From Alphaproteobacteria bacterium (GTDB lineage: Bacteria; Pseudomonadota; Alphaproteobacteria; RF32; CAG-239), in contig JAFSUB010000014.1 of NCBI GenBank assembly GCA_017445475.1, forward strand, positions 1 through 64,000: a DNA stretch of 64,000 bases. The letters are read 5' to 3'. Position numbers and translations under genes: made by a program. How positions within the stretch are numbered: position 1 is the first letter of the stretch; each line of letters starts with the position of its first letter. Under the pieces are notes generated by a model that was given only the letters and a program-made list of their open reading frames with translations, did no database searches and was not told the origin of the DNA. Positions 8,220-17,247 of the stretch are shown piece after piece.

Positions 8220-9041
8220 CTATTTTCTATAAGCTCTTATCATGCCAAGCTCGCCGGCGATGGTGTTGACCTTAAAAACAACAAAACCGTTTTTGGTCAG
8301 CAAATCAATAATCCATTTCGGATCTTCAAAATGCCATTCCATAATGATGATATCAACCTTTTGAATTAAACCCGAAGCATCTAAATCGGGCAAGATTTGC
8401 CTTTCGGCGCCCTCACAATCAATTTTAAGAAAAATCTTTTCTTTATGTTTTGCAAACAAAGCTTTGAGAACAGATGATGCTTTTTTGATGTGTATTTTTT
8501 CCACATCCTCACACTCGGTAAAGATGTTTTTAACCGAGCTCATCGAGCCTGGTTTTTGAGGATTGTAATTGATTTCAAGCGTTTCATTTTTGTTTCCGAG
8601 CCCATAGTTAAAAATCGTGATTTTTTGAGATAAGGTCTTATTTAAGGCCATATTGTGCTGTGCAAGCTTAAACGTTGGAACAAACGGTTCCCAACCGTAT
8701 ATTTGAACACAATTTCGATCTTGAGCTTTGTGAAGCGAAGTGATGCCCAAATTAAGCCCGATGTCAAACATCACATATTTTTCGTTCATTTCAAAATGAT
8801 ATTCATCGTTGCAAAAAACGGAAGCGGCCGTCCACAAAGTGTTTTCGGCGATGCCCTCAATGGCAACGGCGTCATTGAATATTTTGATTTTACCATTTTC
8901 TTTTTGAACGTGATAGTTGCTTTTTGCAAACACATCTTCATAAGCCTGTTTCTTCGCTTTTTTATAGCTTAAAACCTTTTTGCCGAAAAGACGGATAATT
9001 CTTCTGCCATTCTCGTTTTTGACTTTTTCAATGATTTTCAT
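8220..9041 (-). CDS. FkbM-family SAM-dependent methyltransferase
   Basis: 273 residues. The FkbM domain spans about residues 85-265: VMFDIGLNLGITSLH is the SAM-binding glycine motif, IYGWEPFVPTF the acidic loop, and FLKIDCEGAERQIL the family signature. Members O-methylate sugars or other small hydroxylated groups. The N-terminal 40 residues are basic and lack a signal peptide. Its ATG lies inside the last codons of the upstream GT4 gene (14-bp overlap), so the two are translationally coupled and presumably modify the same glycan. Confidence 0.86.
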   Translation of the reverse strand: MKIIEKVKNENGRRIIRLFGKKVLSYKKAKKQAYEDVFAKSNYHVQKENGKIKIFNDAVAIEGIAENTLWTAASVFCNDEYHFEMNEKYVMFDIGLNLGITSLHKAQDRNCVQIYGWEPFVPTFKLAQHNMALNKTLSQKITIFNYGLGNKNETLEINYNPQKPGSMSSVKNIFTECEDVEKIHIKKASSVLKALFAKHKEKIFLKIDCEGAERQILPDLDASGLIQKVDIIIMEWHFEDPKWIIDLLTKNGFVVFKVNTIAGELGMIRAYRK

Positions 9042-10269
9042 GTGATTTTTTTCCTTTAAGATAAATTTTTATGCCGCAAATACGGATATGCTCTTTTTTA
9101 AAAGAGAGCAAGGGTATGCCCAAAAAACGATATTTTCTCTTATTTTCGTTGCGCTCATAAAAAAGCTTTTGAGCTATATTTTTGGCTTGCAACAAAAAAT
9201 ACGGCATCACACATCGGGCTTTCGGAGGGTTGGTGATGTTGTCTGCAAGCATTTTAAGCACCCCTTCTCTTTCCCTTTGAGGCTGTCCGTATTGCAGATA
9301 TCTTTCTCGCGAAAGCTCTTGCATGGCACGTAACTCATCTTTGTTTTTTGCCATCAACGCTTTGATGGCTTGAAAGATTGCGTTTTCGTTGTTTGTTTGA
9401 ACAATAAACCCCGATTGTTGATCTGCCACAACATAATTTGAACCGACATTTTCGGTTGTGATGAGGATTTTGCCTTTCATAGCCCCTTCAAGCAGCGTTA
9501 AAGCACCGGGTTCATCAATTGAGGGCACAACAAGCACATCAATGGCGTCAAAGAAATTTTCTTTATCTCTGCCACGCACTTCTCCGAGCCACTTCATTTG
9601 AGGATATTTTTGATACATCTTTTGCAAATTTCCAGCATAATCGTCGATTCCTCCGGCAAGTGCAAGTGAAACATCAAAACCTTCATCAAGCACTTTGGAA
9701 AAAGCCTTTAAAAGCACGTCAACACCTTTAATCGGTATAATCGAGCCGATATATCCGAACCTTAAATTTTCCTTAAATTCTGTAAACCCCTTAAATGTGT
9801 CGGCAACAGAGTTGTTAATCACCCGAACGTTTTTGTTATATTTGCAAATGGTTTTGAGAGCATAGTTTGAAATTGTGTATAAATTATAATATGTTGAAAA
9901 GCATTTTGCAAAAGCTTTGTTTGTTTGCATATATTCATCAACTAAGGCGGTTTCTCTGATAAACCATACCAAAGGAACATTTTTCTTTGAAAGAACTTCA
10001 ACGCATTGATACGTATCTGTCGTGTTGCAAACAATTAAATCATATTTCGTTTTGCTGTTATGCCAAGCTTTTTCGATGTGGTAATAATCTTTTTGAATGA
10101 TGATGGGCGAAAAACCGGCTTTTTGGTATTGCTCAATCAAAACACCGCCGCCAAGCGACCACACATCAATATTGTGTCCGGCATTTTTCAAATAAACAGC
10201 GTGTCTTAAAAGCGAGGCCGGTGCGCCGGTGCAACCGAAATAATGAGATATCAACAAAATATTCGCCAA
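9028..10269 (-). CDS. Glycosyltransferase family 4 (GT-B fold)
   Basis: 413 residues. I chose TTG 10269 because AAGAGG lies five bases upstream and the family begins at ANILLISHYFG; an in-frame ATG at 10338 would add 23 residues with no family match. The N-terminal Rossmann half has the glycine-rich GCTGAPASLLRHA. The C-terminal half has IGSIIPIKGVDVLLKAF, LALAGGID and VVPSIDEPGALTLLEGAMKGK, the E-x7-E donor site. The last 60 residues are basic. It likely adds a sugar from an NDP donor in surface-glycan assembly, and it leads the two-gene unit with the FkbM methyltransferase. Confidence 0.88.
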   Translation of the reverse strand: MANILLISHYFGCTGAPASLLRHAVYLKNAGHNIDVWSLGGGVLIEQYQKAGFSPIIIQKDYYHIEKAWHNSKTKYDLIVCNTTDTYQCVEVLSKKNVPLVWFIRETALVDEYMQTNKAFAKCFSTYYNLYTISNYALKTICKYNKNVRVINNSVADTFKGFTEFKENLRFGYIGSIIPIKGVDVLLKAFSKVLDEGFDVSLALAGGIDDYAGNLQKMYQKYPQMKWLGEVRGRDKENFFDAIDVLVVPSIDEPGALTLLEGAMKGKILITTENVGSNYVVADQQSGFIVQTNNENAIFQAIKALMAKNKDELRAMQELSRERYLQYGQPQREREGVLKMLADNITNPPKARCVMPYFLLQAKNIAQKLFYERNENKRKYRFLGIPLLSFKKEHIRICGIKIYLKGKKSHENH

Positions 10270-10394
10270 ATCTACCTCTTGTGTTATTGTTATTTTCAAA
10301 ACACGGCAAAAACAGGCCTTAACGATAACATACAACAATCATACAGTCAAACAGTTTATAAACTCAAATATTTTTGTTTGCAAAGCTGCCCGTT

Positions 10395-10430
10395 TCTAAA
10401 AACAAAGCCCCGCTTATATAAGCGAGGCTT
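10395..10430 (-). terminator. Intrinsic terminator behind tRNA-Asn
   Basis: Read on the minus strand, AAGCCTCGCTT and AAGCGGGGCTT form an 11-bp stem (one G-U) around ATAT, followed by TGTTTTT. The plus strand also has a T-run after the hairpin, so it may work in both directions. Confidence 0.8.
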
Positions 10431-10436
10431 CTTTTT

Positions 10437-10511
10437 TGGCTCCGACTGTCCGGTTCGAACGGACGACCGATCGGTTAACAGCCGATTGCTCTACCGCTGA
10501 GCTAAGTCGGA
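10437..10511 (-). tRNA. tRNA-Asn (GTT)
   Basis: 75 nt including encoded CCA. The acceptor stem TCCGACT/AGTCGGA has discriminator G. The anticodon stem ATCGG/CCGAT holds the loop CTGTTAA, giving anticodon GTT. The T loop is GTTCGAAC. It lies 7 nt downstream of tRNA-Cys, so the two are co-transcribed. Confidence 0.97.
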
Positions 10512-10518
10512 ATATTTT

Positions 10519-10593
10519 TGGAGGCCGGTACCGGAATTGAACCGATATAAAAGGATTTGCAGTCCTCTGCATAAGCCATTCTGCCAACCGGCC
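10519..10593 (-). tRNA. tRNA-Cys (GCA)
   Basis: 75 nt with encoded CCA. The acceptor GGCCGGT/ACCGGCC has discriminator U, as expected for cysteine tRNAs. The anticodon loop CTGCAAA gives GCA. It is the first gene of the Cys-Asn tRNA pair. The 150 bp between it and rpiB hold no further gene. Confidence 0.96.
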
Positions 10594-10743
10594 CTTGGTC
10601 CCCTGCGGTAACTCTCATATATACAAATATTTTTTCCCGCGTCAACAACTTTTTTCATTTTTTTTGCAAAAAAACAAAAAAAAACTTCCTTTCCGCTCTT
10701 ATTTACTGTTAAGTTAGGATAAACGAAAAAAAGGAGAATGTCA

Positions 10744-11175
10744 ATGAAAATCGCAATTGCGTCAGATCATGGCGGCTTTGATTTAAAGCAAAAACTCATT
10801 GCTTATTTTGCAAACAAAAATATGCCTCTTGAAGATTTGGGCACACACAGCACGGAAAGTGTTGACTATCCTGATTTTGCAAAAAAAATGAGCCTGCATA
10901 TACTGCAAAAAAAAGCCGATTTGGGCATTTTGATTTGCGGCACGGGAATCGGTGTTTCAATTGGGGCAAACCGCTTTAAGGGCATACGCGCGGCCCTTGT
11001 TTACAGCCCTGTTGTCGCCGATTTGGCAAAAAGACACAACAATGCCAATATTCTTGTGTTCGGCGGGCGGACAATGGCTTTTGAAGATGTCGTTTCGTGC
11101 ATTGAAACCTTTTTAAACGCCACTTTTGAAGGCGGACGCCATCAAAAAAGAATTGATAAGCTTGATATGGAGTAA
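10744..11175 (+). CDS. rpiB: Ribose 5-phosphate isomerase B
   Basis: 143 residues. ATG 10744 is seven bases from AAGGAG; the upstream ATG at 10738 is only one base from it. RpiB interconverts ribulose 5-phosphate and ribose 5-phosphate. SDHGGFDLK at the N terminus, ICGTGIGVSIGANRF with the catalytic-base Cys, and NNANILVFGGR match the family, and the length is normal. It lies three bases upstream of glyA, an arrangement common in alphaproteobacteria. Confidence 0.95.
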   Translation: MKIAIASDHGGFDLKQKLIAYFANKNMPLEDLGTHSTESVDYPDFAKKMSLHILQKKADLGILICGTGIGVSIGANRFKGIRAALVYSPVVADLAKRHNNANILVFGGRTMAFEDVVSCIETFLNATFEGGRHQKRIDKLDME

Positions 11176-11178
11176 ACA

Positions 11179-12432
11179 ATGGATTTTAATAAAGATTTAT
11201 CTTCTCAAGACAAAGAGATTTTTGAGCTTATTGCAAAAGAGAATCGGCGCCAGTTTGAACAAATTGAGCTTATTGCCTCGGAAAACTATGTTTCAAAGGC
11301 CGTTCTAGAGGCGCAAGGTTCAATACTCACCAACAAATATGCCGAAGGATATCCGGCGCATCGCTATTATCACGGTTGCGAGTATATTGATGAAATTGAA
11401 ACGCTTGCCGTCAGTCGCGCCCAAAAGCTTTTTAATGCGGGCTTTGCCAATGTGCAGCCTCATTCCGGATCGCAGGCCAATATGGCGGTTTATCTTGCTC
11501 TCTTAAACAAGGGCGACTCCTTGATGGGTATGAGTTTGTCTGCCGGCGGACATTTAACACACGGCGCAAAAGTTTCAGCCTCCGGCAAGTGGTTTGATGC
11601 TTGTTCATACACTGTTCGGCAAGATACCGGACAAATTGACTATGACGCGCTTGAAGAACTTGCGCGCGACAAAAAGCCCAAACTCATCATTGCCGGCGGT
11701 TCGGCATATCCTCGCACCATTGATTTTGCACGTTTTAGAAAAATTGCCGATTCCGTTCAGGCGTATTTGATGGTTGATATGGCTCATTTTGCGGGGCTTG
11801 TTGCCGCCGGCGTTTGTCAAAACCCGCTCGAATTTGCCGATGTTGTAACAACCACAACGCATAAAACGTTGCGCTGTCCCAGAGGCGGTATGATTTTAAC
11901 AAACAATGCAGACATCGCCAAAAAAATCGATTCGGCCGTGTTTCCGGGCATTCAGGGAGGCCCGCTTGAACATATCATTGCGGCCAAAGCCGTTTGTTTT
12001 GGCGAAGCATTAACCGATTCGTTTAAGACGTATGCGCAAAATGTTGTGCAAAATGCTAAAATTTTAGGAAAAACACTTGAAAAAAGAGGCTTAAAACTTG
12101 TTTCAGGCGGAACGGATACGCACCTTTTGCTGGTTGATTTAAGCCCTTCAGGTTTAACCGGCGATGTGGTTGCTTCGGCGCTTGAAAAGGCGCATATCAC
12201 CTGCAATAAAAACGCCATCCCGTTTGATGTTCAGCCGCCGAAAATTACTTCGGGCATCAGGCTTGGCACACCGGCAGGCACAACCCGCGGTTTCGGATTA
12301 AACGAGTTTGTTCAAATCGGCAACGCAATCGCTGATGTGGTTGACGCCTTGAAGGCCAAAAACGAACAAGCCGTTCTTCAAAAAACAGCATCTGAAATGA
12401 TTGCACTTTGCCGAAAATTTCCAATATATTAA
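11179..12432 (+). CDS. glyA: Serine hydroxymethyltransferase
   Basis: 417 residues, the family's usual length. It is the PLP enzyme converting serine and tetrahydrofolate to glycine and methylene-THF. Visible blocks: [54 protein letters not shown] and the PLP-lysine segment [15 protein letters not shown]. The residue after LR is Cys where the family normally has Gly (L-R/A-G-P-R-G-G). Translation probably follows rpiB directly; GGAG lies close to the ATG. It converges with the GT2 gene four bases downstream with no visible terminator. Confidence 0.97.
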   Translation: MDFNKDLSSQDKEIFELIAKENRRQFEQIELIASENYVSKAVLEAQGSILTNKYAEGYPAHRYYHGCEYIDEIETLAVSRAQKLFNAGFANVQPHSGSQANMAVYLALLNKGDSLMGMSLSAGGHLTHGAKVSASGKWFDACSYTVRQDTGQIDYDALEELARDKKPKLIIAGGSAYPRTIDFARFRKIADSVQAYLMVDMAHFAGLVAAGVCQNPLEFADVVTTTTHKTLRCPRGGMILTNNADIAKKIDSAVFPGIQGGPLEHIIAAKAVCFGEALTDSFKTYAQNVVQNAKILGKTLEKRGLKLVSGGTDTHLLLVDLSPSGLTGDVVASALEKAHITCNKNAIPFDVQPPKITSGIRLGTPAGTTRGFGLNEFVQIGNAIADVVDALKAKNEQAVLQKTASEMIALCRKFPIY

Positions 12433-12436
12433 ATGT

Positions 12437-14458
12437 TCAATATTTTTTTGCTATTCGTTGATAGCGCAGATATTTGAATAAGCCGCAGCCAACAAGGCTT
12501 ATCATATGACGTTGCCGATAAATTTTGAGCGATTGTGCAAACAAACGCAACATCTTGTTCTTTTCCTGCCCTTGAGCGCGCCGGCAGCATTTATATTGAT
12601 TGTTAAGAAGTTTTGGATAAAGCTTTTTGCGCACGGTTTTTAAGTCTTTCATAAACGGTGCGCGAGAATAAATTTCATCAAGATAAAGCATAATCTTGCG
12701 ATAATACAAAAGCTGGTTTTCGCTTGCTTTCATATTTGAAATTGAGTTTGGATTTTGGGTATAAAAATAAAGCACTGCGTCCAAAATAACGGTTTTCGGG
12801 TGCTTGGAAAGAAAAGCGTATGTGTGCGCGCAATCTTCAAAATTGATGTGTTCTAAAAACGCAATATCTTGAATGGCGCTTGTTTTATAAAACTTGGTGC
12901 AAGCGCTGAACGGAATCCTGAAATGCGATTTTGAAAACGAAAGCAAAAGCGGGTTGTCGGTTGTCTTAAAAGAAATGTCTTTAAGGCTGATGTGCGCCGT
13001 GTTATACGCGCCTCCATCTGATTTTTCAAACCTGAAACAAACCAAATCGGCATCATATCTGCCGGCAAAATGATTGCAAATTTCGAGTGTTTGAGGGTGA
13101 GTGGCATCATCGGAATCGATAAACAAACACCACTTTCCGCAGGCGCTCTTAAACGCGTTGTTCCTTGCAACGGAAAGGCCCTGATTTTCTTGAGTGATAA
13201 TTTTAATGCGCTGATCTTTTGCGGCAAATTCTTCCAAAATTTTCAAGCTCGAATCGGTTGAACCGTCATTGACACATATCAGCTCAAAATCTGTAAGCGT
13301 TTGCGCCAAAATAGATTCAAGACAACGCCTTAAATATTTTTCGACATTATAAACAGGAACAATAACGGAAATTTGAGGCTTTTGTAATTTTACAGGCTCA
13401 CCCAACTTTTCTTGACATTTGCCAAAAGTGCATTGTGTTTTTTTGTGTATGCCATTTAAAAATCTCGACAACAGCCCAAAACCAAACGGATGTATTTTCT
13501 TTTTTAAGCGGCATAAAAGGTCGTTGTCCAAAACATTGGGCATTTGCTCAAAAAAGTATTGTTTTTGCGCCGGCGAGCAATATTTCAACTCGCCTTTAAT
13601 GCATTTGAGTGCGCTTTTATATATGGACTTTTCATATTGCTTATCTATACCCAAACGTTTTAAATTGCGCTTCAAACCCATAACGGCATACAAAATGCAA
13701 GTTGCCTTATCACCCCTATTTGAAGAAATGTTTGTTCCCGTATTCACACGATAATGCACAAACGGGGTTTTCATGATGCTGATTTTGTTTGAAGCTGCAA
13801 GCATTGTGTATGAAAAAGTGTAATCGTTGCAACTTTTCAAATTTTCAAAGAAAACCTGTTTTTGGCGCACAAGTTCTGCTCTAAAAAGCTTTGTCCACGC
13901 GCTCGGCGAAACAAGAACAAACAAATCTTTGCTCAATTTAAGCGGATTAAAGGCAGATGCTTTTAACAATTTGTCGGCATAGCGTTTTTGTTTATAATCT
14001 TGCCCTTTTGCGTAAAAAAAATGGCCGGCAATCACAACATCGGATTTGTCTTTTATGGCTTTTTGATACATTTTTTCGCACATATCGGGTTCAAAAAAAT
14101 CATCAGAATCCAAAAAAAGCAAATATTTTCCTTGGGCAACGGCAAGCCCCGCGTTTCTTGCCACCGCCGCACCGAAATTTTGTTTGTGCTTTAAGATTGT
14201 GATGTGCTCACCTTTTGAGGCATATTCTTTCAGAATTTTAAAGGTTTCATCGGTTGAACCGTCATCAACGCATATTATTTCAATTGTTTTTAACGTTTGC
14301 AAAAGCAAACAATCAAGAGCCTGCCTTAAATATTTTGCCGTGTTATAGGCAATTAAAACCACAGAAACGTCAGGCACAAACGAAAGCTTTGCCCTGCAAA
14401 CGATTTCCGCTTTGGTCCGCAGCGTATTCTCGGCATTTTGAACGTCTATTTCTTCCAT
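12437..14458 (-). CDS. Two-domain family 2 glycosyltransferase
   Basis: About 673 residues with two complete GT-A modules. Module 1 (VSVVLIAYNTAKYLRQ, CVDDGSTDETF, NFGAAVARNAGL, FLDSDDFFEP) and module 2 (ISVIVPVYNVEKYLRRCL, CVNDGSTDSSL, NQGLSVARNNAF, FIDSDDATHP) each have their own D-x-D. They are joined by a basic linker of about 90 residues. Such bifunctional enzymes add two sugars or polymerise a repeat; donors cannot be read. I chose ATG 14458; the frame is open to ATG 14521, adding 21 residues. There are no transmembrane segments. The gene stands between glyA and nfo without operon partners. Confidence 0.87.
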   Translation of the reverse strand: MEEIDVQNAENTLRTKAEIVCRAKLSFVPDVSVVLIAYNTAKYLRQALDCLLLQTLKTIEIICVDDGSTDETFKILKEYASKGEHITILKHKQNFGAAVARNAGLAVAQGKYLLFLDSDDFFEPDMCEKMYQKAIKDKSDVVIAGHFFYAKGQDYKQKRYADKLLKASAFNPLKLSKDLFVLVSPSAWTKLFRAELVRQKQVFFENLKSCNDYTFSYTMLAASNKISIMKTPFVHYRVNTGTNISSNRGDKATCILYAVMGLKRNLKRLGIDKQYEKSIYKSALKCIKGELKYCSPAQKQYFFEQMPNVLDNDLLCRLKKKIHPFGFGLLSRFLNGIHKKTQCTFGKCQEKLGEPVKLQKPQISVIVPVYNVEKYLRRCLESILAQTLTDFELICVNDGSTDSSLKILEEFAAKDQRIKIITQENQGLSVARNNAFKSACGKWCLFIDSDDATHPQTLEICNHFAGRYDADLVCFRFEKSDGGAYNTAHISLKDISFKTTDNPLLLSFSKSHFRIPFSACTKFYKTSAIQDIAFLEHINFEDCAHTYAFLSKHPKTVILDAVLYFYTQNPNSISNMKASENQLLYYRKIMLYLDEIYSRAPFMKDLKTVRKKLYPKLLNNQYKCCRRAQGQEKNKMLRLFAQSLKIYRQRHMISLVGCGLFKYLRYQRIAKKY

Positions 14459-14530
14459 TGTATCACCGGTTTTTAAAACAAAAATATGGTCAAGAATATA
14501 TTTTTTTATGCATTTTTGCAATATAAATTG

Positions 14531-15364
14531 TCAGGTGTTAAAATTCTGCCGCAAAAGCGTGATTTCATCTGCCCAGCCCGCCAAATCATTCGGCGTTTCC
14601 AAAATAAAGGGCAGATGTTTTAGGCTTTTGTGGTTAACAAGGCGCACAATCGCCTCAAAGCCGATGGATCCCTTGCCGATTTGCTCGTGGCGGTCTTTAT
14701 GTGAGGCAAATTCCGTTTTGCTGTCGTTTAGGTGTATGGCTTTGAGCCTGTTAAGTCCTATTGTGCAATCAAATTCTTCCAACACGCCGTCAAAGTTGCG
14801 CACAATGTCGTAACCTGCGCTGTATACATGGCATGTGTCCAAACAAACGCCGAGTTTTTCGTTCAAATCTGTGCGGTCAATGATGGCGCGCAACTCCTCA
14901 AATTTTGAGCCGATTTCCGAACCTTTGCCGGACATTGTTTCAAGTAAAACGGTTGTGGTTTGTTCTTTTGTTAAAACCAGATTTAAAAGCTCGGCAATCA
15001 TCTCAATTCCCGCATCTATGCCCTGCCCGACGTGCGAACCCGGATGAAAATTATAATAATTATGCGGCACAAATTCCATACGCTTTAAGTCATCAGAAAA
15101 AACCATCAAGGCAAATTCCCTTGTTTGCGGATTATCTGAGCACGGATTTAAGGTGTAGGGTGCGTGTGCAACAAACTTTTGAAAACCATGCATCTTTGAC
15201 AGTTCTGAAAATTTTTCAACATCTGAAATGTCAATGTCTTTTGCTCTGCCGCCCTGCGGGTTTCGTGTAAAAAATTGAAATGTGTTTGCCCCGATTTTGA
15301 GGGCATCAATTCCCATTGACTCAAAACCTTTTGCAGATGAGAGATGTGAACCGATGGTGAGCAT
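14531..15364 (-). CDS. nfo: Endonuclease IV (AP endonuclease)
   Basis: 277 residues from ATG 15364, which has AAGGA nine bases upstream; the longer frame to 15409 lacks family similarity. It cleaves DNA 5' to abasic sites with a trinuclear zinc centre. The N-terminal [70 protein letters not shown] and [12 protein letters not shown] include the conserved His, Glu and Asp zinc ligands. It appears monocistronic. Confidence 0.95.
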   Translation of the reverse strand: MLTIGSHLSSAKGFESMGIDALKIGANTFQFFTRNPQGGRAKDIDISDVEKFSELSKMHGFQKFVAHAPYTLNPCSDNPQTREFALMVFSDDLKRMEFVPHNYYNFHPGSHVGQGIDAGIEMIAELLNLVLTKEQTTTVLLETMSGKGSEIGSKFEELRAIIDRTDLNEKLGVCLDTCHVYSAGYDIVRNFDGVLEEFDCTIGLNRLKAIHLNDSKTEFASHKDRHEQIGKGSIGFEAIVRLVNHKSLKHLPFILETPNDLAGWADEITLLRQNFNT

Positions 15365-15482
15365 ATTTGTTTCCTTGTGCAGATGAAATTGTTTAAAGTG
15401 TATCGCCACAAAAACACAAAGTCATCATTTTTATATGGTTCACGCACAAAATTGTGTTTTTTCAATACTTAAAAAAAACATC

Positions 15483-15511
15483 TTGAAAAATGAAAAAGTC
15501 TGTGATAAAAG
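15483..15511 (+). promoter_or_regulatory. Putative tRNA-Val promoter
   Basis: TTGAAA (15483-15488), a 17-nt spacer and TAAAAG (15506-15511; GATAAA overlaps it) place a start about 6-8 nt before the mature tRNA. Confidence 0.4.
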
Positions 15512-15524
15512 ACAGCTTGCTTTT

Positions 15525-15601
15525 GGGTGTGTAGCTCAGGTGGTTAGAGCGCTACGTTCACATCGTAGAGGTCGCTGGTTCGAGTCCAGCCACACCCACC
15601 A
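15525..15601 (+). tRNA. tRNA-Val (CAC)
   Basis: 77 nt with encoded CCA. The acceptor GGGTGTG/CACACCC has discriminator A. The anticodon stem CTACG/CGTAG holds the loop TTCACAT, giving anticodon CAC for GTG codons. The last 24 nt plus one A (15578-15602) are repeated exactly at 15814-15838, and 15568-15582 recurs inverted at 15648-15662. Confidence 0.96.
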
Positions 15602-15602
15602 A

Positions 15603-15838
15603 TCAAAATGCGGCCTTTACGGTCGCTTTTTTTATTGTTGGAAATCACGAACCAGCGACCTCGGTAGAGGCATCAAGTTAAAGACAACCTCAAAATGTTG
15701 TTTTTAACGAAGATGGCGCAGTTTTGTTAATTTATAAACGAGCGAACAAGCGAAGTTTATAAATGTTACAAAACAAGTGACCGAAGCTTTGCTTTTAAAG
15801 CAAAGCAAGAGCAGTTCGAGTCCAGCCACACCCACCAA
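15603..15838 (+). repeat. tRNA-end-associated structured element, copy 1 (behind tRNA-Val)
   Basis: 236 bp bounded by the tRNA-Val 3' end and an exact 25-bp direct copy of it (15814-15838). Order: terminator 15610-15633; inverted copy of tRNA nt 15568-15582 at 15648-15662; hairpin A, 11 bp (15678-15688/15697-15707); hairpin B, with GTTTTGT at 15721 pairing ACAAAAC ending 15774 and an upper 10-bp stem; linker AAGTGACCGAA (15775-15785); hairpin C, a 21-nt palindrome (15786-15806); AAGA; direct tRNA copy. There is no open reading frame or integrase. The same layout follows tRNA-Ser. It may be a non-autonomous att-site element or a structured RNA; mobility is inference. Confidence 0.7.
15610..15633 (+). 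terminator. Intrinsic terminator just behind tRNA-Val
   Basis: GCGGCC, a short loop and GGTCGC (with a G-U pair) are followed by seven T. It lies inside the repeated element, 8 nt after the tRNA CCA end. Confidence 0.85.
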
Positions 15839-15845
15839 GGAAACA

Positions 15846-15870
15846 AGCCATCTTTTTGCGGTGGCTTTTT
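15846..15870 (+). terminator. Second intrinsic terminator, behind the duplicated tRNA-Val end
   Basis: AGCCATC (15846-15852) pairs with GGTGGCT (15860-15866) and runs into TTTTT. It lies 7 nt after the duplicate tRNA-Val 3' end, so it could be the tRNA's original terminator displaced by the element (inference). Confidence 0.7.
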
Positions 15871-15956
15871 ATGTTTTGCGCTTAAGGCTTTTTTATTGTT
15901 GCAAGAGTTTTAAAAATAACATACATTCAAAAAAAACGAAAAGGAAAAACAAAAAG

Positions 15957-17246
15957 ATGTCGCTTCGGCTTCAATGCGTTCTGATTTTGCAAAAGATATT
16001 GGAAGAAAATCTGTTTTTCAATGCATTAAAAGAAGAACTTAATTCAAAAGATAAGCCTTTTGCAAACCGGCTTATTTTAACGGCTCTTCGCAGAAAAGCA
16101 GCTGTTGACAAACTTTTGAGCTCTCTTATGCGAAAACCCGTTTCGGCTAAATATAACATCATTAAATATGTTTTGCTTGCCGGCAGTGTCGAACTTTTGT
16201 ATATGCAAACGCCCGATTATGCCGTTATCAACGAATATGTCGAGATGGCCAAAAGTCAGACCGACAGATTTTGTGCCGGTATGGTGAATGCAGTACTTCG
16301 AAATGTCTTGAAAAACAAAGAAAATATGGAAAATCAAGCATTTTTCCCAAAAAGCTTTGCCGCACTTTTGAAAAAAGATTACACGCCGGCGCAAATCAAA
16401 AAAATGGAAGAAATGCTCAAAATTTTGCCGCCGCTTGATATTTTTTGTAAAGAAAAGCCCATACAGGTTGCAAAAATGCTGGGCGGAGATTTGTATGAAA
16501 ACGGTTCAATTCGCGTGTTAAACCCTAAAGCGAACATTTCTCTTTTAAGCGGTTATGATGAGGGCTTGTGGTGGGTTCAAGATATGGCGGCCTCCCTGCC
16601 GATTTCATTGTTGCAAAATCTTAAAGGCAAAAAAGTTTTGGATCTTTGTGCCGCGCCGGGCGGCAAAACGGCGCAACTTCTTTCCAAAGGCGCTTTTGTT
16701 ACGGCGCTTGACATTTCCGAAAGCAGATTAAGCACACTCAAAGAGAATATGGCGCGCCTCAAGCTTTCAGAAAATCTTACAACCCTTTGTGAAGACGCCC
16801 TTTGCTTTTTGACCGATCGGCCTGAAATGTTTGATCTTATCCTTCTTGACGCACCCTGTTCGGCCACCGGAACTTTTCGAAGACACCCTGAAATTTTGCA
16901 CATAAAAAAAGCAGATGACGTAACAAAGCAATCTATATTGCAACAAAGGCTCTTGGAGGCTGCGGCAAAACGAGTCGCTTTTTGGGGAAAGCTTTTGTAT
17001 TGCACCTGCTCTCTTTTCCAAATTGAGGGCGAAACGCAGATTGAGCTGTTTTTAAAAGAACATTCCGAATTTGCGCTTAAAACCTTTGACAGACGCCATT
17101 TGAACTTTCCGAATGCAAAAAAAATCGATTTAACGTTTTTTGATAAAAAATTTTTAAGAACTTTGCCTTACGATATTAAAATCGAGGGCGGTATCGACGG
17201 TTTTTTTGCCGCCTTTTTGGAACGCGTTGAAAAAAAGGAAAAATGA
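15957..17246 (+). CDS. rsmB: 16S rRNA (cytosine-C5) methyltransferase, RsmB/Sun family
   Basis: 429 residues from ATG 15957, with AAAAGG upstream. The frame is open back to 15777, but that extension runs through the tRNA-Val repeat and has no family similarity. An N-terminal NusB-like RNA-binding domain (about 1-130) precedes a Rossmann methyltransferase domain: DLCAAPGGKTAQL binds SAM, DAPCSATGTFRRHPEI and YCTCSLFQIEGE carry the two catalytic cysteines. RsmB methylates C967 of 16S rRNA. Its TGA is followed one base later by a 23-codon open frame and then by two genes of unknown role, so it heads a likely operon. Confidence 0.92.
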   Translation: MSLRLQCVLILQKILEENLFFNALKEELNSKDKPFANRLILTALRRKAAVDKLLSSLMRKPVSAKYNIIKYVLLAGSVELLYMQTPDYAVINEYVEMAKSQTDRFCAGMVNAVLRNVLKNKENMENQAFFPKSFAALLKKDYTPAQIKKMEEMLKILPPLDIFCKEKPIQVAKMLGGDLYENGSIRVLNPKANISLLSGYDEGLWWVQDMAASLPISLLQNLKGKKVLDLCAAPGGKTAQLLSKGAFVTALDISESRLSTLKENMARLKLSENLTTLCEDALCFLTDRPEMFDLILLDAPCSATGTFRRHPEILHIKKADDVTKQSILQQRLLEAAAKRVAFWGKLLYCTCSLFQIEGETQIELFLKEHSEFALKTFDRRHLNFPNAKKIDLTFFDKKFLRTLPYDIKIEGGIDGFFAAFLERVEKKEK

Positions 17247-17247
17247 T

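Noticed and set aside
15648-15678. Possible second tRNA on the minus strand behind tRNA-Val
   Set aside because: Only a variable-loop/T-arm fragment is present; no acceptor or anticodon arm.
15777-15956. 60-residue N-terminal extension of RsmB
   Set aside because: It runs through the duplicated tRNA-Val end and a terminator, has no family similarity, and ATG 15957 has a proper Shine-Dalgarno sequence.
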